Shown: one piece after another, positions 1-8,744 of the stretch | Layout: every line of letters begins with the position of its first letter | How positions within the stretch are numbered: the first letter of the stretch is position 1 | NCBI RefSeq assembly: GCF_006094435.1 | Contig: NZ_CP034783.1 | Location: forward strand, 4,119,001-4,183,000 | DNA from: Pseudomonas sp. MPC6 | GTDB taxonomy: Bacteria > Pseudomonadota > Gammaproteobacteria > Pseudomonadales > Pseudomonadaceae | DNA: 64,000 nt | Reading direction: 5' to 3' | The notes under the pieces: model-generated | Database searches by the model: none | The model's input: only the letters and a program-made list of their open reading frames with translations | Told to the model about the DNA's origin: nothing | Position numbers and translations under genes: made by a program

Positions 1-133
1 AACCGGCGGGTCAGGTTGTCGATGCGTTGTTCTTCGATCAACCGATCCGAGGCATCGTAGGCAAAGCGGTAGGCGGCGTTGTTTTCGTTGACCAGTGCGG
101 TCAGGCGAAAGGCCTTGTCGTACTCGTAGCTGA
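1..133 (-). pseudogene. Displaced fragment of an Rhs core (orphan rhs module), runs off the left edge
   Basis: Bases 8-133 match 2671-2796 of the intact rhs gene almost perfectly and in the same orientation. The fragment reads as Rhs repeat sequence (NENNAAYRFAYDASDRLIE). The homology ends abruptly near 133, and the same frame meets a TAG stop two codons further upstream, so there is no start codon. This is what an orphan core-plus-toxin module left by rhs tip exchange looks like. Any toxin end lies outside the window to the left. Confidence is high that it is an rhs fragment and moderate that it is an orphan tip module. Confidence 0.8.
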
Positions 134-341
134 ATATGGGCTACGTTGCATAGAGAACTTAGGTGATCAGGAGATGACTGAGACAATGTTGGCAGCATCT
201 CCCTTTATTCAGGCTGTTAAAGATCAACTACTATTTAAAAAACCTCAACCCGGACCAGGAAAATTCAATAGAAACCCAACCTAAAACAACAGAAAAACAA
301 CGAAATATTTAGATCGGTCTTATCCAGCAGAGCAGCCACAG
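134..341. other. AT-rich remnant between the rhs fragment and the immunity gene
   Basis: About 200 bp of markedly lower GC than its surroundings. A plus-strand open frame continues to 284 and ends KPQPGPGKFNRNPT, but its first half is antisense to the rhs fragment, so it is not a complete gene. It could be the tail of a decayed toxin or immunity gene. I see no recognisable family. Confidence 0.4.
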
Positions 342-761
342 CTAAAGAACTGAAGCCTGCCACTTACCAGATCTGTATGTGTCCTTTTTTTTAATTCTCC
401 AAAGATTAGAATCCTTTACCAGCGTAAATCTAAAAACCGCCTCAAGCCCAACAGCCTGCGTTACTATGAAAGAAGCTGAGCTTTCTTTTTGTTGAAGCTC
501 TTCAATGCTATCTCGCTCCGGGTCGTACATTGTAGGATCTCCGCAACCTGGATCATATAATCGGTCCCAACTTTTTCCGTTCTGTATAGAATATTTGCGT
601 AAAAGCACTTCAAGTATTTTTTTATACTTCTCATTGCACTCCGACGTTGGCTGCGCGCTATCGACCAAGGACATCTTTTCTTCGAAAAAACCCTGCTCCC
701 ACGACTTCATTTCGGCGAAAAACTCTTCAAGCAGCGCGCGAGGTGTAGTTATTCCACTCAT
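342..761 (-). CDS. Probable NTF2-fold immunity protein for the Rhs nuclease toxin
   Basis: A 139-residue protein encoded 8 bp downstream of the rhs gene on the same strand, the usual place for a cognate immunity gene. It has no signal peptide or membrane segment, so it would act in the cytoplasm, where a nuclease toxin must be neutralised. The predicted alternation of helices at the N-terminus with a C-terminal strand-rich part (FRFTLVKDSNLWRIKKKDTY near residues 110-128) resembles NTF2-fold immunity proteins. The gene is AT-rich compared with the rhs core, as is common for exchanged toxin-immunity tips. The immunity role comes mainly from position, and the family assignment is tentative. Confidence 0.65.
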   Translation of the reverse strand: MSGITTPRALLEEFFAEMKSWEQGFFEEKMSLVDSAQPTSECNEKYKKILEVLLRKYSIQNGKSWDRLYDPGCGDPTMYDPERDSIEELQQKESSASFIVTQAVGLEAVFRFTLVKDSNLWRIKKKDTYRSGKWQASVL

Positions 762-769
762 AAGCCCTC

Positions 770-3700
770 CTAGTTAGGGAAAATATTAAACAATACACGC
801 TTACCCATTTGGGAGACCTCGTAAACTATCTCGTCCGGCCGAGTTAAAGACGTATTATAAACAAACTTAATATCTACATCGACAGGCCCTTTCGTGCGAA
901 CGAAATTCGCGACATCCTTTTCAAAATCTCTGAACAGCCCTCCATTAATACCTGGCAATTGTGGGAATACGCCGCCTTTCCCGCCGGAACCACCAAGAAG
1001 CTTACCTACGATATGACCCGCATCGTCATCAGCTTCACCAAGGCCGCGTGCCCACAACCTTGAGGATTTGTTGGTCGCGGTCCCAGTCCCTAAATCCTTT
1101 GCAGTGATAGTGGCGGTTGCTCGCAAAGGTTGGCCCGCGACCCCTCTCGTAACATTTGTAGTGATACACCAGCCAAGTGGATCTATCCACCCATTGGTAT
1201 TCGGAGCGTAGGCATAAAGATTTTCCCCACCCAACAACCCAATCGGATCCTGCGTAATAAACCGTCCAACCTGCGGATCGTAATACCGAAAAGTATTGTA
1301 GTGCAGCCCCGTTTCGTCGTCGAAGTACTGCCCCTGAAACCTCAGATTCTGCTCAACCTCGTTCACCGCCAGCGTTTCGATGGAGCCCCACGCCTTGTAC
1401 GTCGCTTGCCAGACAATACTTCCGTCAGCGTCGGTCATTTCCAACGGCGTGCCGATCTGGTCGGTATGAAAGTAGTAAAGCCTCTGCTCTTCCCCTTCGC
1501 TTTGATCAACGCGGGCCAACGGCGCATAACTGCCCGGCTCGTAGATGTACAGGCTGCTCTGCCCTGGCTGTTCTTCGCGCAGCATCCTCAGGCCTTGCCA
1601 GAGAAAGTTTTTGTGCTGGGTTTTGCCGTCGACTGTTGAGGTTTTACCTACCCGTCGGCCCAGGCTGTCGTAGCGATACGTGCCAACACTTTCAAGCTTG
1701 CTGTTAACCAGCGTCTCCGCTTTAACAAGGCGGTTTTCACAGTCGTAGCTGAAGGTCTGCAGCGTGGTCAGGCCGATGCGCTTCTCGATCAGATTGCCCC
1801 ACGGGTCGTAGCTGTATTCCTGATCGCGCCACTGCTTGATGCGGTTGTCTTTGACGTGATCGAACTGACTGGTGCTGAAGTTCAAACGATTGGCCGCGGC
1901 GTCGTAGCGGAATTCTTCGCTGTCGACGAGCTGGCCGGTGTCGCGGCTGTGCAACTGGCCGTTGGCTTCGTATTCGTATTTGATTTCGCCGCGCAGTTTG
2001 TCGAGGGTGCGGGTCAGTTCGCCGGCCGGGTCGTATTGGTAGCGGCGGTGGATCGGGTTGTAGGCGTGCTCCACCAGCAGACTGGTGTTGATGCCGGGGT
2101 TGTGCACCTGCGAAAGCTTTTCTGCCGGTAGCGTCGAGGCGAACTGCCAGGCCTTGCGCCCCATGGCGTCATAGCCGAAGCAACTGGTGAGTTTGCCTTG
2201 GGTGCGTAACACCTCGCGGTGCAGGTCATCGCGTTCCATGTCGCTGATGAGCTGGCCGTCGAGGTTGAGTTGGTGCAGGTGGCCGCTGCCGTAGTACAGG
2301 TGATTCAGGTGCTGCCCGGTAGGCAACGTCAGCGTGGTCAAGTTGCTGAGCGGATCGTATTCGTAGGCCAGGGCGCCTTGTGGCGTCGTCTCTTTGATCA
2401 GGCGACCCAGGATGTCGTATTCGAAGTTCAGTGTTTCTCCGATGACGCCAAGAGTCTTGCCGATTGCACTCGGCAGGCGCTGAATGCTGAGCAGTCGGTC
2501 TGCCTCGTCGTAGGCGTAATCCTGACGGGCGTCGCTGTTGACCTTGGCCAGCAAGCGGCCGATGGTGTCGCGCTCAAACTCCGTCGTGCGCTGTGGCCGT
2601 TCGGCCCGTTCGCTGTAGCCGGTTTCCTCAACCTGAGTCAGATGCCCACCCACGTTGAAGGCGAAACGTCGGGTCAGGTTGTCGATGCGTTGTTCTTCGA
2701 TCAACCGATCCGAGGCATCGTAGGCAAAGCGGTAGGCGGCGTTGTTTTCGTTGACCAACGCGGTCAGGCGGATGGCCTTGTCGTACTCGTAGCTGATCCG
2801 CTGGCCCTTGGCGTCCTGACGGCTGGCGGGCAGGCCTCGCGCGGTTCTCAACAGCCGCGTGGTCTGGCCTTTGCCGTCGGTGTGCGTCAGCACCTGGCCA
2901 AGGGCGTTGTAGGTAAAAGTCTCAGCCGTGCCGTCCGGATAGTCGATGCGCAGCACTTCGCCTTCGGGTTTGCGTTGCAGCGTGGTGGTCTGTTTCAGGG
3001 CATCGGTGACGGCCTCCAGATGATGGCGCTCGTCGTAGCGGTAATACGTGCTTTTGCCCGAGCAGTCCTGAAAGCGCTCGACCTGGGCCAGGGTGTTCCA
3101 CCACAGGTATTTCGACTTTTGCGTGGCATCGATGATGGTGTGCGGCAGGCCGTCGTCGCTGTTGAGGTATTCGGTGGTATGTCCCAGTGCGTCAACCTCG
3201 GCAATTAGATTACCTTTGTTGTCGTACTGCGCTTTCCACTTACTACCGTCCGGGTATTCGACCTGCTTGACCAGCGTGGTCAGGTGATGATGCTGGTACC
3301 GGGTCTTCCGCCCGAGCGGGTCGGTCTCCTCCACCAGCCGAGAGTATTGGTCATATTTGAGCGTGATCACATTGCCGTCAGGCAACGTCAGCCCTGTCAT
3401 GTTGCCGCTGGTATCTAGATCAATCCGGTAGCGCTCGCCGCCAAAGTCGGTACTGGCCACCACCCGAAAAAAGGCGTCGTAGTGCACCTCGGACTCACGC
3501 CCCAGCACGTCGGTCACCCACGTGGTGCGGGCGTTGAAGTCGTAGCGGAAATGGAAGTGCTCGCCATCGCTGGTCCAGTGTTCGACCACACGCGGCTGAC
3601 CGTCGATGGTTTGCCAGCGATAGTTACAGCTCAGGCCCAAGGCATTGCTGTGGCGACTCATGACGCCATCGCTGTAGGCGAAACTGCGCACAGAATCGCC

Positions 3701-4990
3701 GTTACGATTGACCACTTCGATCAGTTGGCCGAATTCGTCGTAACGGTACTGCACCAATGTTTCCACGGCGACGTTGGCAACGATGCGCTTGACCTCGCTT
3801 AGACGACCTAGCGCAGGTTCGTAATGCAGGTGGACGCGCTGCTCGCCGGTGGCGGTAATATCAGTCAGCGTGCCGTCAACGGTGCGGGTGAAATGCAGGT
3901 AATGACCGAGGGCGTTTTCGATGCGTTGCAGCGGGACGTTGATGTTGTCGTCCGGCACTTCGCCGAAGTAGAAGAAGATGTTGTCGAGGGTTTGCAGAAG
4001 GTAGTGGCCACCTTCGGTACGCACCAGATACACCTGCTCGTGAGGATTATAAATTCGCTCGCCGGGTTCCAGCGTCACAAACGGCACACTGCGGCCCTGG
4101 TTATCCGTGAGGTAGAGAAAATCCCCACGCCGACGCAGGCTTTGCTCCCACGGCAGTACCCAGCCGCGGCCGAGTACGCTGTCGACAGTCAGGTCGCTGG
4201 CGTAGAAACGAGACCACTCGATGGGCATCAGGCCAGGTAAGGCAAAGTCGACTTCATCAATAAGGAGTTTGCGGCCCTTAGTGGTATCGACAGGGTTACC
4301 GTACAAACCACCCAAGACTTTGTCAGCAACGGGCGCGACTCCGAAGCGAATGATTGCATCGCCCGCAATCACGCCGCTCATGAATTGCAACGCGCAACGG
4401 GCAGAGCCAATCAGGCCCTTCTGAAGTCCCATTTTGTAGATATTGACGAGAGCCCGTGCGCCCCCGGCGACAGCCATCAGGATATCAACGGTATATCGCA
4501 GCCAGGCCGGAACTTCGTCATCGACCGGCAAGTAGGCATAGGTACCACCACCAATAATGACGTTATCGGAGCCAGATGCGATCTTTGCTCCACAGGTCAG
4601 CTTGTCGCCTTTACGTGCGGCACCAAACCCGTTGATGAACACATTGGCCGAGCCTTCAGCGACCTGAACGGTAGGTGAGTGTTTCTCACAGGCAGCAATG
4701 CTGCCATCAGCGTAAGCGGCGGCGCGGCTATTGATGAAGACGTTGGGCGATGCAGTTTCGATCTGCCCCGCTGGCGAGCTAAAGGCTTTGCCAAGTTTCT
4801 CCCCTAGCATGACGATACCTCCCCCCAGCAGGCCGGCAGCCATACCCAGCAGGAAACCGCCCACGCCGCACGTTGCAAAGGTAATTGCCACATACGCTAC
4901 CAGAGCGATACCAACCACCGCCCCTAGCAGGAAGCCAGCCAAAGCGCTGGTGTGCTCAACTCCATCGTATAGCCGCGCCGCCTCGAACAT
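770..4990 (-). CDS. PAAR-domain Rhs effector with C-terminal DNA/RNA non-specific endonuclease toxin
   Basis: A 1406-residue polymorphic T6SS toxin. Residues about 15-60 form a hydrophobic, glycine-rich membrane region. A PAAR domain (about 75-165) would sharpen the VgrG spike. Next come a DUF6531-like entry segment (GNPVDTTKG) and many RHS/YD repeats that build the toxin-encapsulating shell. The core ends with the conserved DPIGLLGGENLYAYAPN...DPLGW motif at about residue 1274, the site of self-cleavage in this family. The last 132 residues are the toxin. DDAGHIVGKLLGG with a downstream NGG and acidic stretch fits the Endonuclease_NS_2 type, with His about 1326 the likely catalytic base. A chaperone gene precedes it and an immunity gene follows. 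Confidence 0.9.
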   Translation of the reverse strand: MFEAARLYDGVEHTSALAGFLLGAVVGIALVAYVAITFATCGVGGFLLGMAAGLLGGGIVMLGEKLGKAFSSPAGQIETASPNVFINSRAAAYADGSIAACEKHSPTVQVAEGSANVFINGFGAARKGDKLTCGAKIASGSDNVIIGGGTYAYLPVDDEVPAWLRYTVDILMAVAGGARALVNIYKMGLQKGLIGSARCALQFMSGVIAGDAIIRFGVAPVADKVLGGLYGNPVDTTKGRKLLIDEVDFALPGLMPIEWSRFYASDLTVDSVLGRGWVLPWEQSLRRRGDFLYLTDNQGRSVPFVTLEPGERIYNPHEQVYLVRTEGGHYLLQTLDNIFFYFGEVPDDNINVPLQRIENALGHYLHFTRTVDGTLTDITATGEQRVHLHYEPALGRLSEVKRIVANVAVETLVQYRYDEFGQLIEVVNRNGDSVRSFAYSDGVMSRHSNALGLSCNYRWQTIDGQPRVVEHWTSDGEHFHFRYDFNARTTWVTDVLGRESEVHYDAFFRVVASTDFGGERYRIDLDTSGNMTGLTLPDGNVITLKYDQYSRLVEETDPLGRKTRYQHHHLTTLVKQVEYPDGSKWKAQYDNKGNLIAEVDALGHTTEYLNSDDGLPHTIIDATQKSKYLWWNTLAQVERFQDCSGKSTYYRYDERHHLEAVTDALKQTTTLQRKPEGEVLRIDYPDGTAETFTYNALGQVLTHTDGKGQTTRLLRTARGLPASRQDAKGQRISYEYDKAIRLTALVNENNAAYRFAYDASDRLIEEQRIDNLTRRFAFNVGGHLTQVEETGYSERAERPQRTTEFERDTIGRLLAKVNSDARQDYAYDEADRLLSIQRLPSAIGKTLGVIGETLNFEYDILGRLIKETTPQGALAYEYDPLSNLTTLTLPTGQHLNHLYYGSGHLHQLNLDGQLISDMERDDLHREVLRTQGKLTSCFGYDAMGRKAWQFASTLPAEKLSQVHNPGINTSLLVEHAYNPIHRRYQYDPAGELTRTLDKLRGEIKYEYEANGQLHSRDTGQLVDSEEFRYDAAANRLNFSTSQFDHVKDNRIKQWRDQEYSYDPWGNLIEKRIGLTTLQTFSYDCENRLVKAETLVNSKLESVGTYRYDSLGRRVGKTSTVDGKTQHKNFLWQGLRMLREEQPGQSSLYIYEPGSYAPLARVDQSEGEEQRLYYFHTDQIGTPLEMTDADGSIVWQATYKAWGSIETLAVNEVEQNLRFQGQYFDDETGLHYNTFRYYDPQVGRFITQDPIGLLGGENLYAYAPNTNGWIDPLGWCITTNVTRGVAGQPLRATATITAKDLGTGTATNKSSRLWARGLGEADDDAGHIVGKLLGGSGGKGGVFPQLPGINGGLFRDFEKDVANFVRTKGPVDVDIKFVYNTSLTRPDEIVYEVSQMGKRVLFNIFPN

Positions 4991-4996
4991 GGTTTT

Positions 4997-5464
4997 TTAC
5001 TCCTGTTCGCTGTCAGCAGTCGGGGCTGGCGTCACATTACGCGGTTCAAAACTGGCAAGCACATCGCTCCAGTTACGATTCTGTTCGGCAGTGAAATCTG
5101 CCTGGCTGGTACAGGCGAACACCAACACGCGCCCCGGGCCAATGATGAATGCCGCCTGGCGCTGATAAATGGGCCGTTTATCATTGAGGTAATACGCTTC
5201 GATCTGCACGCCGGGAATCGGCTGAGAGGCTGATAGCGATACTGTCTTCTGCTCGAGTACGGTATACCCCCGCAGTTTGGAAGCGAGCAGTTTCAACTGC
5301 CTTTTTAGGTAGGCGCTGAGGTCTTCGCCGGGCAGATGAGCGTCCCGGGACAATGTAATGCTGAGAGGGCCAGGCACCGTGTTGCCGAACACAAACATGT
5401 TCACGGTGCGGTCTTGAAAACCTTCTGGCAGCGTGAAACTTCCTTCTTGCAGGTGGTAGTCCAT
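4997..5464 (-). CDS. EagR-type T6SS chaperone (DUF1795/DcrB fold)
   Basis: A 155-residue protein starting MDYHLQEGSFTLPEGFQDRTVN, the typical opening of DUF1795 Eag chaperones. These bind the N-terminal membrane segments of PAAR-Rhs effectors before secretion. It lies 6 bp upstream of the rhs gene. I chose the ATG at 5464 over an upstream extension to 5578 because family homology begins there and an AGGA element lies about 12 bp ahead. No signal peptide is seen, in line with a cytoplasmic chaperone for the downstream Rhs protein. Confidence 0.8.
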   Translation of the reverse strand: MDYHLQEGSFTLPEGFQDRTVNMFVFGNTVPGPLSITLSRDAHLPGEDLSAYLKRQLKLLASKLRGYTVLEQKTVSLSASQPIPGVQIEAYYLNDKRPIYQRQAAFIIGPGRVLVFACTSQADFTAEQNRNWSDVLASFEPRNVTPAPTADSEQE

Positions 5465-5501
5465 TGTCAAATTCTGTCCTGTCTTAAAATGAGAGCTGTC
5501 T

Positions 5502-6086
5502 TTAGCGCGGAGAAAGGCCGGTGAGCATGTCATCGAAATCCAGAAGCCACCCAGCCAGTGCGGGCTTATCTGGATCAATCACGCAGGACACACCCAGCCA
5601 TTGCCGCTCATTTCTGCCGGCAAGTGGCACCATCGCGCCGATCAGTCGGCCATGACGCTCTTCATGGCCAACTCTAAAAGTGAAATCCAGGGTCATTGCC
5701 GGGTTGCCCGCCAGCGAACTTTCACGCTGACGGACGACGCGCATCTCGAGATAACGTTGCTGTAACTCCTCACAAGCCTCAGCGAAGCCCTGAGCCAGGG
5801 TCCGCTCTTCCGGCACAGAGCGACGCTGTACTGAAATGGCAATCTCTTCACCATCCAAATGGGCGATCGCAGAGATATCACTAAAAGCCAAGCCTTCCGG
5901 AAAGGCAAAATTGAAGCCGCCAAAATTGAAACTGCTGGGTATGTCCTGCAGCGGGGCTGGCGGTGCCACCTCGATCACTTCAATGACAGGCTCGGCTGCG
6001 GGATTTTCGAGTGCAATGCGCTCAGCCTCTTCCTGCGCCAGACGCTTCTCTGAAATACGATCGTAAATACTGGTTCTTTTTATCAT
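5502..6086 (-). CDS. Second DcrB/DUF1795-like protein of the VgrG-Rhs cassette
   Basis: A 194-residue protein. An N-terminal charged, proline-rich tail (residues 1-50) is followed by a domain opening NFGGFNFAFPEGLAF that resembles the DcrB/DUF1795 fold of the neighbouring EagR protein. It sits between vgrG and eagR, 9 bp from vgrG, in one co-directional unit. A chaperone or adaptor role in loading the Rhs effector is likely, but the sequence has diverged and the partner cannot be read from it. The N-terminal extension distinguishes it from a standard EagR. Confidence 0.55.
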   Translation of the reverse strand: MIKRTSIYDRISEKRLAQEEAERIALENPAAEPVIEVIEVAPPAPLQDIPSSFNFGGFNFAFPEGLAFSDISAIAHLDGEEIAISVQRRSVPEERTLAQGFAEACEELQQRYLEMRVVRQRESSLAGNPAMTLDFTFRVGHEERHGRLIGAMVPLAGRNERQWLGVSCVIDPDKPALAGWLLDFDDMLTGLSPR

Positions 6087-6095
6087 CCCGCTGCC

Positions 6096-7889
6096 TCAGT
6101 CATTGACTCTGACCGGCGCGCCGGTGATTTGAGTCGTGCCCGTACTCACTGTGGTGATGATGTTGCCTCTGATCTCAATACCGGCCGGCGTGATGGTGAT
6201 GCTGCTTTCACCCACAGTTAGTGAGATCTTCTCCATGGCCGTAACTTGTACAAATTGCTTATCCACCTCGATGGTTAGCGATCCTTCCTTCACGGTCAGC
6301 AAAGTATCTTTGACGATGGTTTTGGTGTGCTTGCCATCGACCGTGATCGTCCGGTTATTGCCGACCTTGTGCGTCTCATCGAGCTCAATCTCGGTATCCA
6401 TGTTGCGCTCGGCGTGCATGATCACTTGCTCAGCGCCGGCCTTGTCTTCGAAGCGGAAGAAGTTCGCCGTACCGCCATCGCCTTTCATCGACCGGGTCAA
6501 GAAACCACTCTGGGTCTTGTTCGCCGGCAACGACCACGGCGGCATGTTCTGGCTGTTGTAGAGGCTGCCCATGATCAGCGGGCGGTCGGGGTTGCCGTCG
6601 AGGAATACCACGACGACTTCGTCGCCTACACGAGGAATCTGCATGCTGCCGAAACCGCCGCTGGCACCGGATTGGGCAACGCGGACCCAGCAAGAGCTTT
6701 TGTCGTTGAACTCGCCGTAGCGGTCCCAGTGGAACTGCACTTTCACGCGGCCCATTTCGTCGGTGTATATTTCTTCGCCGGGCGGGCCGACGATGATGGC
6801 GGTTTGTGGGCCGGAAATCGCAGGCTTGAGCAGGTCCATCTGTGGACGGAATTTGATCTTTTTCCGCACGCAATAAAATTTATTACCGTAGCCAGCCTGA
6901 CTTCCCGAGGTGTAATTGTTGCTGCCGCGGTGCTCGATGTTCATCACCAGGAACTGCCTGTCATCGGCAGAGCCAGCGTCATGCTCGTAATGCTGCGTCA
7001 GCTCAAACGTATGGCCTGGGCGCATAGCGCGACAGTTGCTTGAGCCGACAAATGTCTTGCCTTTGAGCTCCAGCGCCTCAATGCGGTTACGCACCAGAAG
7101 TTCGCCATCTTCATACGTGCCGTGGGTGTACTGCCCCATGTAATCGAAGATTTCATACGACGGAACATCGCCTTGTTGATTGAGGCTGTTCATCGTGACG
7201 GGAATCCGATTTCCCGGCTGTCGATAATCGAAGGTTTGCACCGAGATCTTTCCGGCCTGGAACTCCCGGGCGGAACTCCAGTGAGTGATGGAGTCAGAGT
7301 TTTCGGTCACTGATGCTGTGTGGAAGCGCACTTGCGGCTGCTCAGGCAGCAGCGTCAGAACGCTGGAGTCGTCCATGATGATGAGCGTGTGGCTGTCGGC
7401 CGTGTGCTCGAAGTAGAAGAACAACCCTTCTTGCTCAAGCAGCCGCATGACAAAATGACTGTCGCTTTCGCGGTACTGAGTGATATAGCTGTGTGGCTTG
7501 AGTGTACGGCTGACGCGGAACTCGTATTTCGCGAGACCTTCATAGCGACCAAAGACCTTCCTGACCACCTGCTCTACGGTTTGATCCTGATAGATTTGAG
7601 AGTCATACCGCTGCGCAATCAAGCTCAACCATGAACCCACATAGGCTGAGTAGCGCGACATGCCGCCATTGCTGCCGTTGTTCCCGAAGCTCAGCACATG
7701 GCCGTTGATATAACGACTACCGCCGGTGGCGAGTTCGATTTCAATCGTCGCAGCCTGCCCGATGGCGGACTTGAGTTTTACGCTTGCGTCCTCGGAAATC
7801 AGATCCAGCTGAAACCCGAAATCAGTCGATAAACCTTCACTCCCGGCAAAGGATTCAAGCAGCAACTCCTGGCCGCCCTTGAGGGCCAT
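6096..7889 (-). CDS. vgrG: T6SS spike protein VgrG (TssI), N-terminus interrupted by a stop codon
   Basis: A 597-residue VgrG. The gp27-like domain occupies about 1-380. The gp5 OB-fold follows (VGPPGEEIYTDEMGRVKVQF, WDRYGE, and QIPRVGDEVVVVFLDGNPDRP near 390-470). The repetitive beta-prism needle follows to the end. No extra effector domain is fused. The best start is the ATG at 7943, preceded by AAGGAG, but it reads MDLSSL and then TAG. Homology (AQNRRLFKLT) continues between that stop and the ATG at 7889 given here, which lacks a clear ribosome site. It is either a recent nonsense mutation or expressed weakly by re-initiation. Confidence 0.85.
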   Translation of the reverse strand: MALKGGQELLLESFAGSEGLSTDFGFQLDLISEDASVKLKSAIGQAATIEIELATGGSRYINGHVLSFGNNGSNGGMSRYSAYVGSWLSLIAQRYDSQIYQDQTVEQVVRKVFGRYEGLAKYEFRVSRTLKPHSYITQYRESDSHFVMRLLEQEGLFFYFEHTADSHTLIIMDDSSVLTLLPEQPQVRFHTASVTENSDSITHWSSAREFQAGKISVQTFDYRQPGNRIPVTMNSLNQQGDVPSYEIFDYMGQYTHGTYEDGELLVRNRIEALELKGKTFVGSSNCRAMRPGHTFELTQHYEHDAGSADDRQFLVMNIEHRGSNNYTSGSQAGYGNKFYCVRKKIKFRPQMDLLKPAISGPQTAIIVGPPGEEIYTDEMGRVKVQFHWDRYGEFNDKSSCWVRVAQSGASGGFGSMQIPRVGDEVVVVFLDGNPDRPLIMGSLYNSQNMPPWSLPANKTQSGFLTRSMKGDGGTANFFRFEDKAGAEQVIMHAERNMDTEIELDETHKVGNNRTITVDGKHTKTIVKDTLLTVKEGSLTIEVDKQFVQVTAMEKISLTVGESSITITPAGIEIRGNIITTVSTGTTQITGAPVRVND

Positions 7890-8015
7890 GGTCAGCTTGA
7901 ACAGGCGCCTGTTCTGCGCCGACTACAGTGAGGAAAGATCCATCGCTTCAACTACTCCTTAAACCGGTAACACGTCATCAGGCTTGGGCGGCCTGCACGT
8001 AGTGATCATCGAAAA

Positions 8016-8744
8016 TCAGACACCCGGCGACTTGCACCAGGAAGCGACCCACTTGAACAATCTGCTCAACCACCAACGACTGCGCGCTTCGCGAATTTCG
8101 TCGATTTGCATGAAGGTGTAGGGTGTGGGCATGGTTTTTTCTTGGATGCGGAGGGTGCGCAGGCCTCTGATTATATGGCGTGCGTGGAACAATAACGCGA
8201 CCGAGAAAGCCAGCAGCCCAAACATCGCAACCATCCCAGCAGTGAGGGTGCCGGCTGCTTTGGTAAAAATACTTGCTGTCAAAGTGGTTGCGCCAGCCAC
8301 CAAGAGAGGGCTATACGCGGTCGATGGTTTTTGCTTTTCTTGCGGACGGGGCTGCACCTTGATTCCATCATATTCGAATGGATGAAAGGACGATTTGCCA
8401 TTTGCCAGGACCAAATACGTCAACGACACGATTCCTATTGGAACAGGCCACATCATGAGGGCAGCAATACTTGTCTTACCCCAGAACCTCGCAGCGACCA
8501 AATAAGCCGAGGTGGAGGCTAACAAACAGAAGAGGCTTACAACCGTAATGAGTATCGAAGTCATGTACAGAGTAAATTTTTCACACGCATAGACAAGATA
8601 CAAGGTCCATATAAATGCAGATAAAGACACGACGAAATATGCAGGCCAAAAATACTTAAACCCGGAAGGACCAAAGGCGAACAACAAAACAAAAAAACCG
8701 AATAAAAACCATGTAAATTTTTTGAGCTTATCTGAGTCAATCAT
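8016..8744 (-). CDS. Multi-pass membrane protein, candidate immunity protein for the adjacent truncated effector
   Basis: A 242-residue protein. Four hydrophobic segments lie in the first 120 residues (about 8-28, 33-52, 60-85, 90-112), with two more around 145-190 and a basic cytoplasmic tail. Its ATG overlaps the stop of the upstream effector remnant in a TAATG junction, so the two are translationally coupled. Coupling, membrane location and an AT-rich composition all fit an immunity protein against a membrane-targeting toxin. No named family is recognised. Confidence 0.5.
   Translation of the reverse strand: MIDSDKLKKFTWFLFGFFVLLFAFGPSGFKYFWPAYFVVSLSAFIWTLYLVYACEKFTLYMTSILITVVSLFCLLASTSAYLVAARFWGKTSIAALMMWPVPIGIVSLTYLVLANGKSSFHPFEYDGIKVQPRPQEKQKPSTAYSPLLVAGATTLTASIFTKAAGTLTAGMVAMFGLLAFSVALLFHARHIIRGLRTLRIQEKTMPTPYTFMQIDEIREARSRWWLSRLFKWVASWCKSPGV

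Noticed and set aside
27..284. Plus-strand 85-codon frame at the left edge
   Set aside because: Its first half is antisense to an rhs fragment; at most its tail is a gene remnant.
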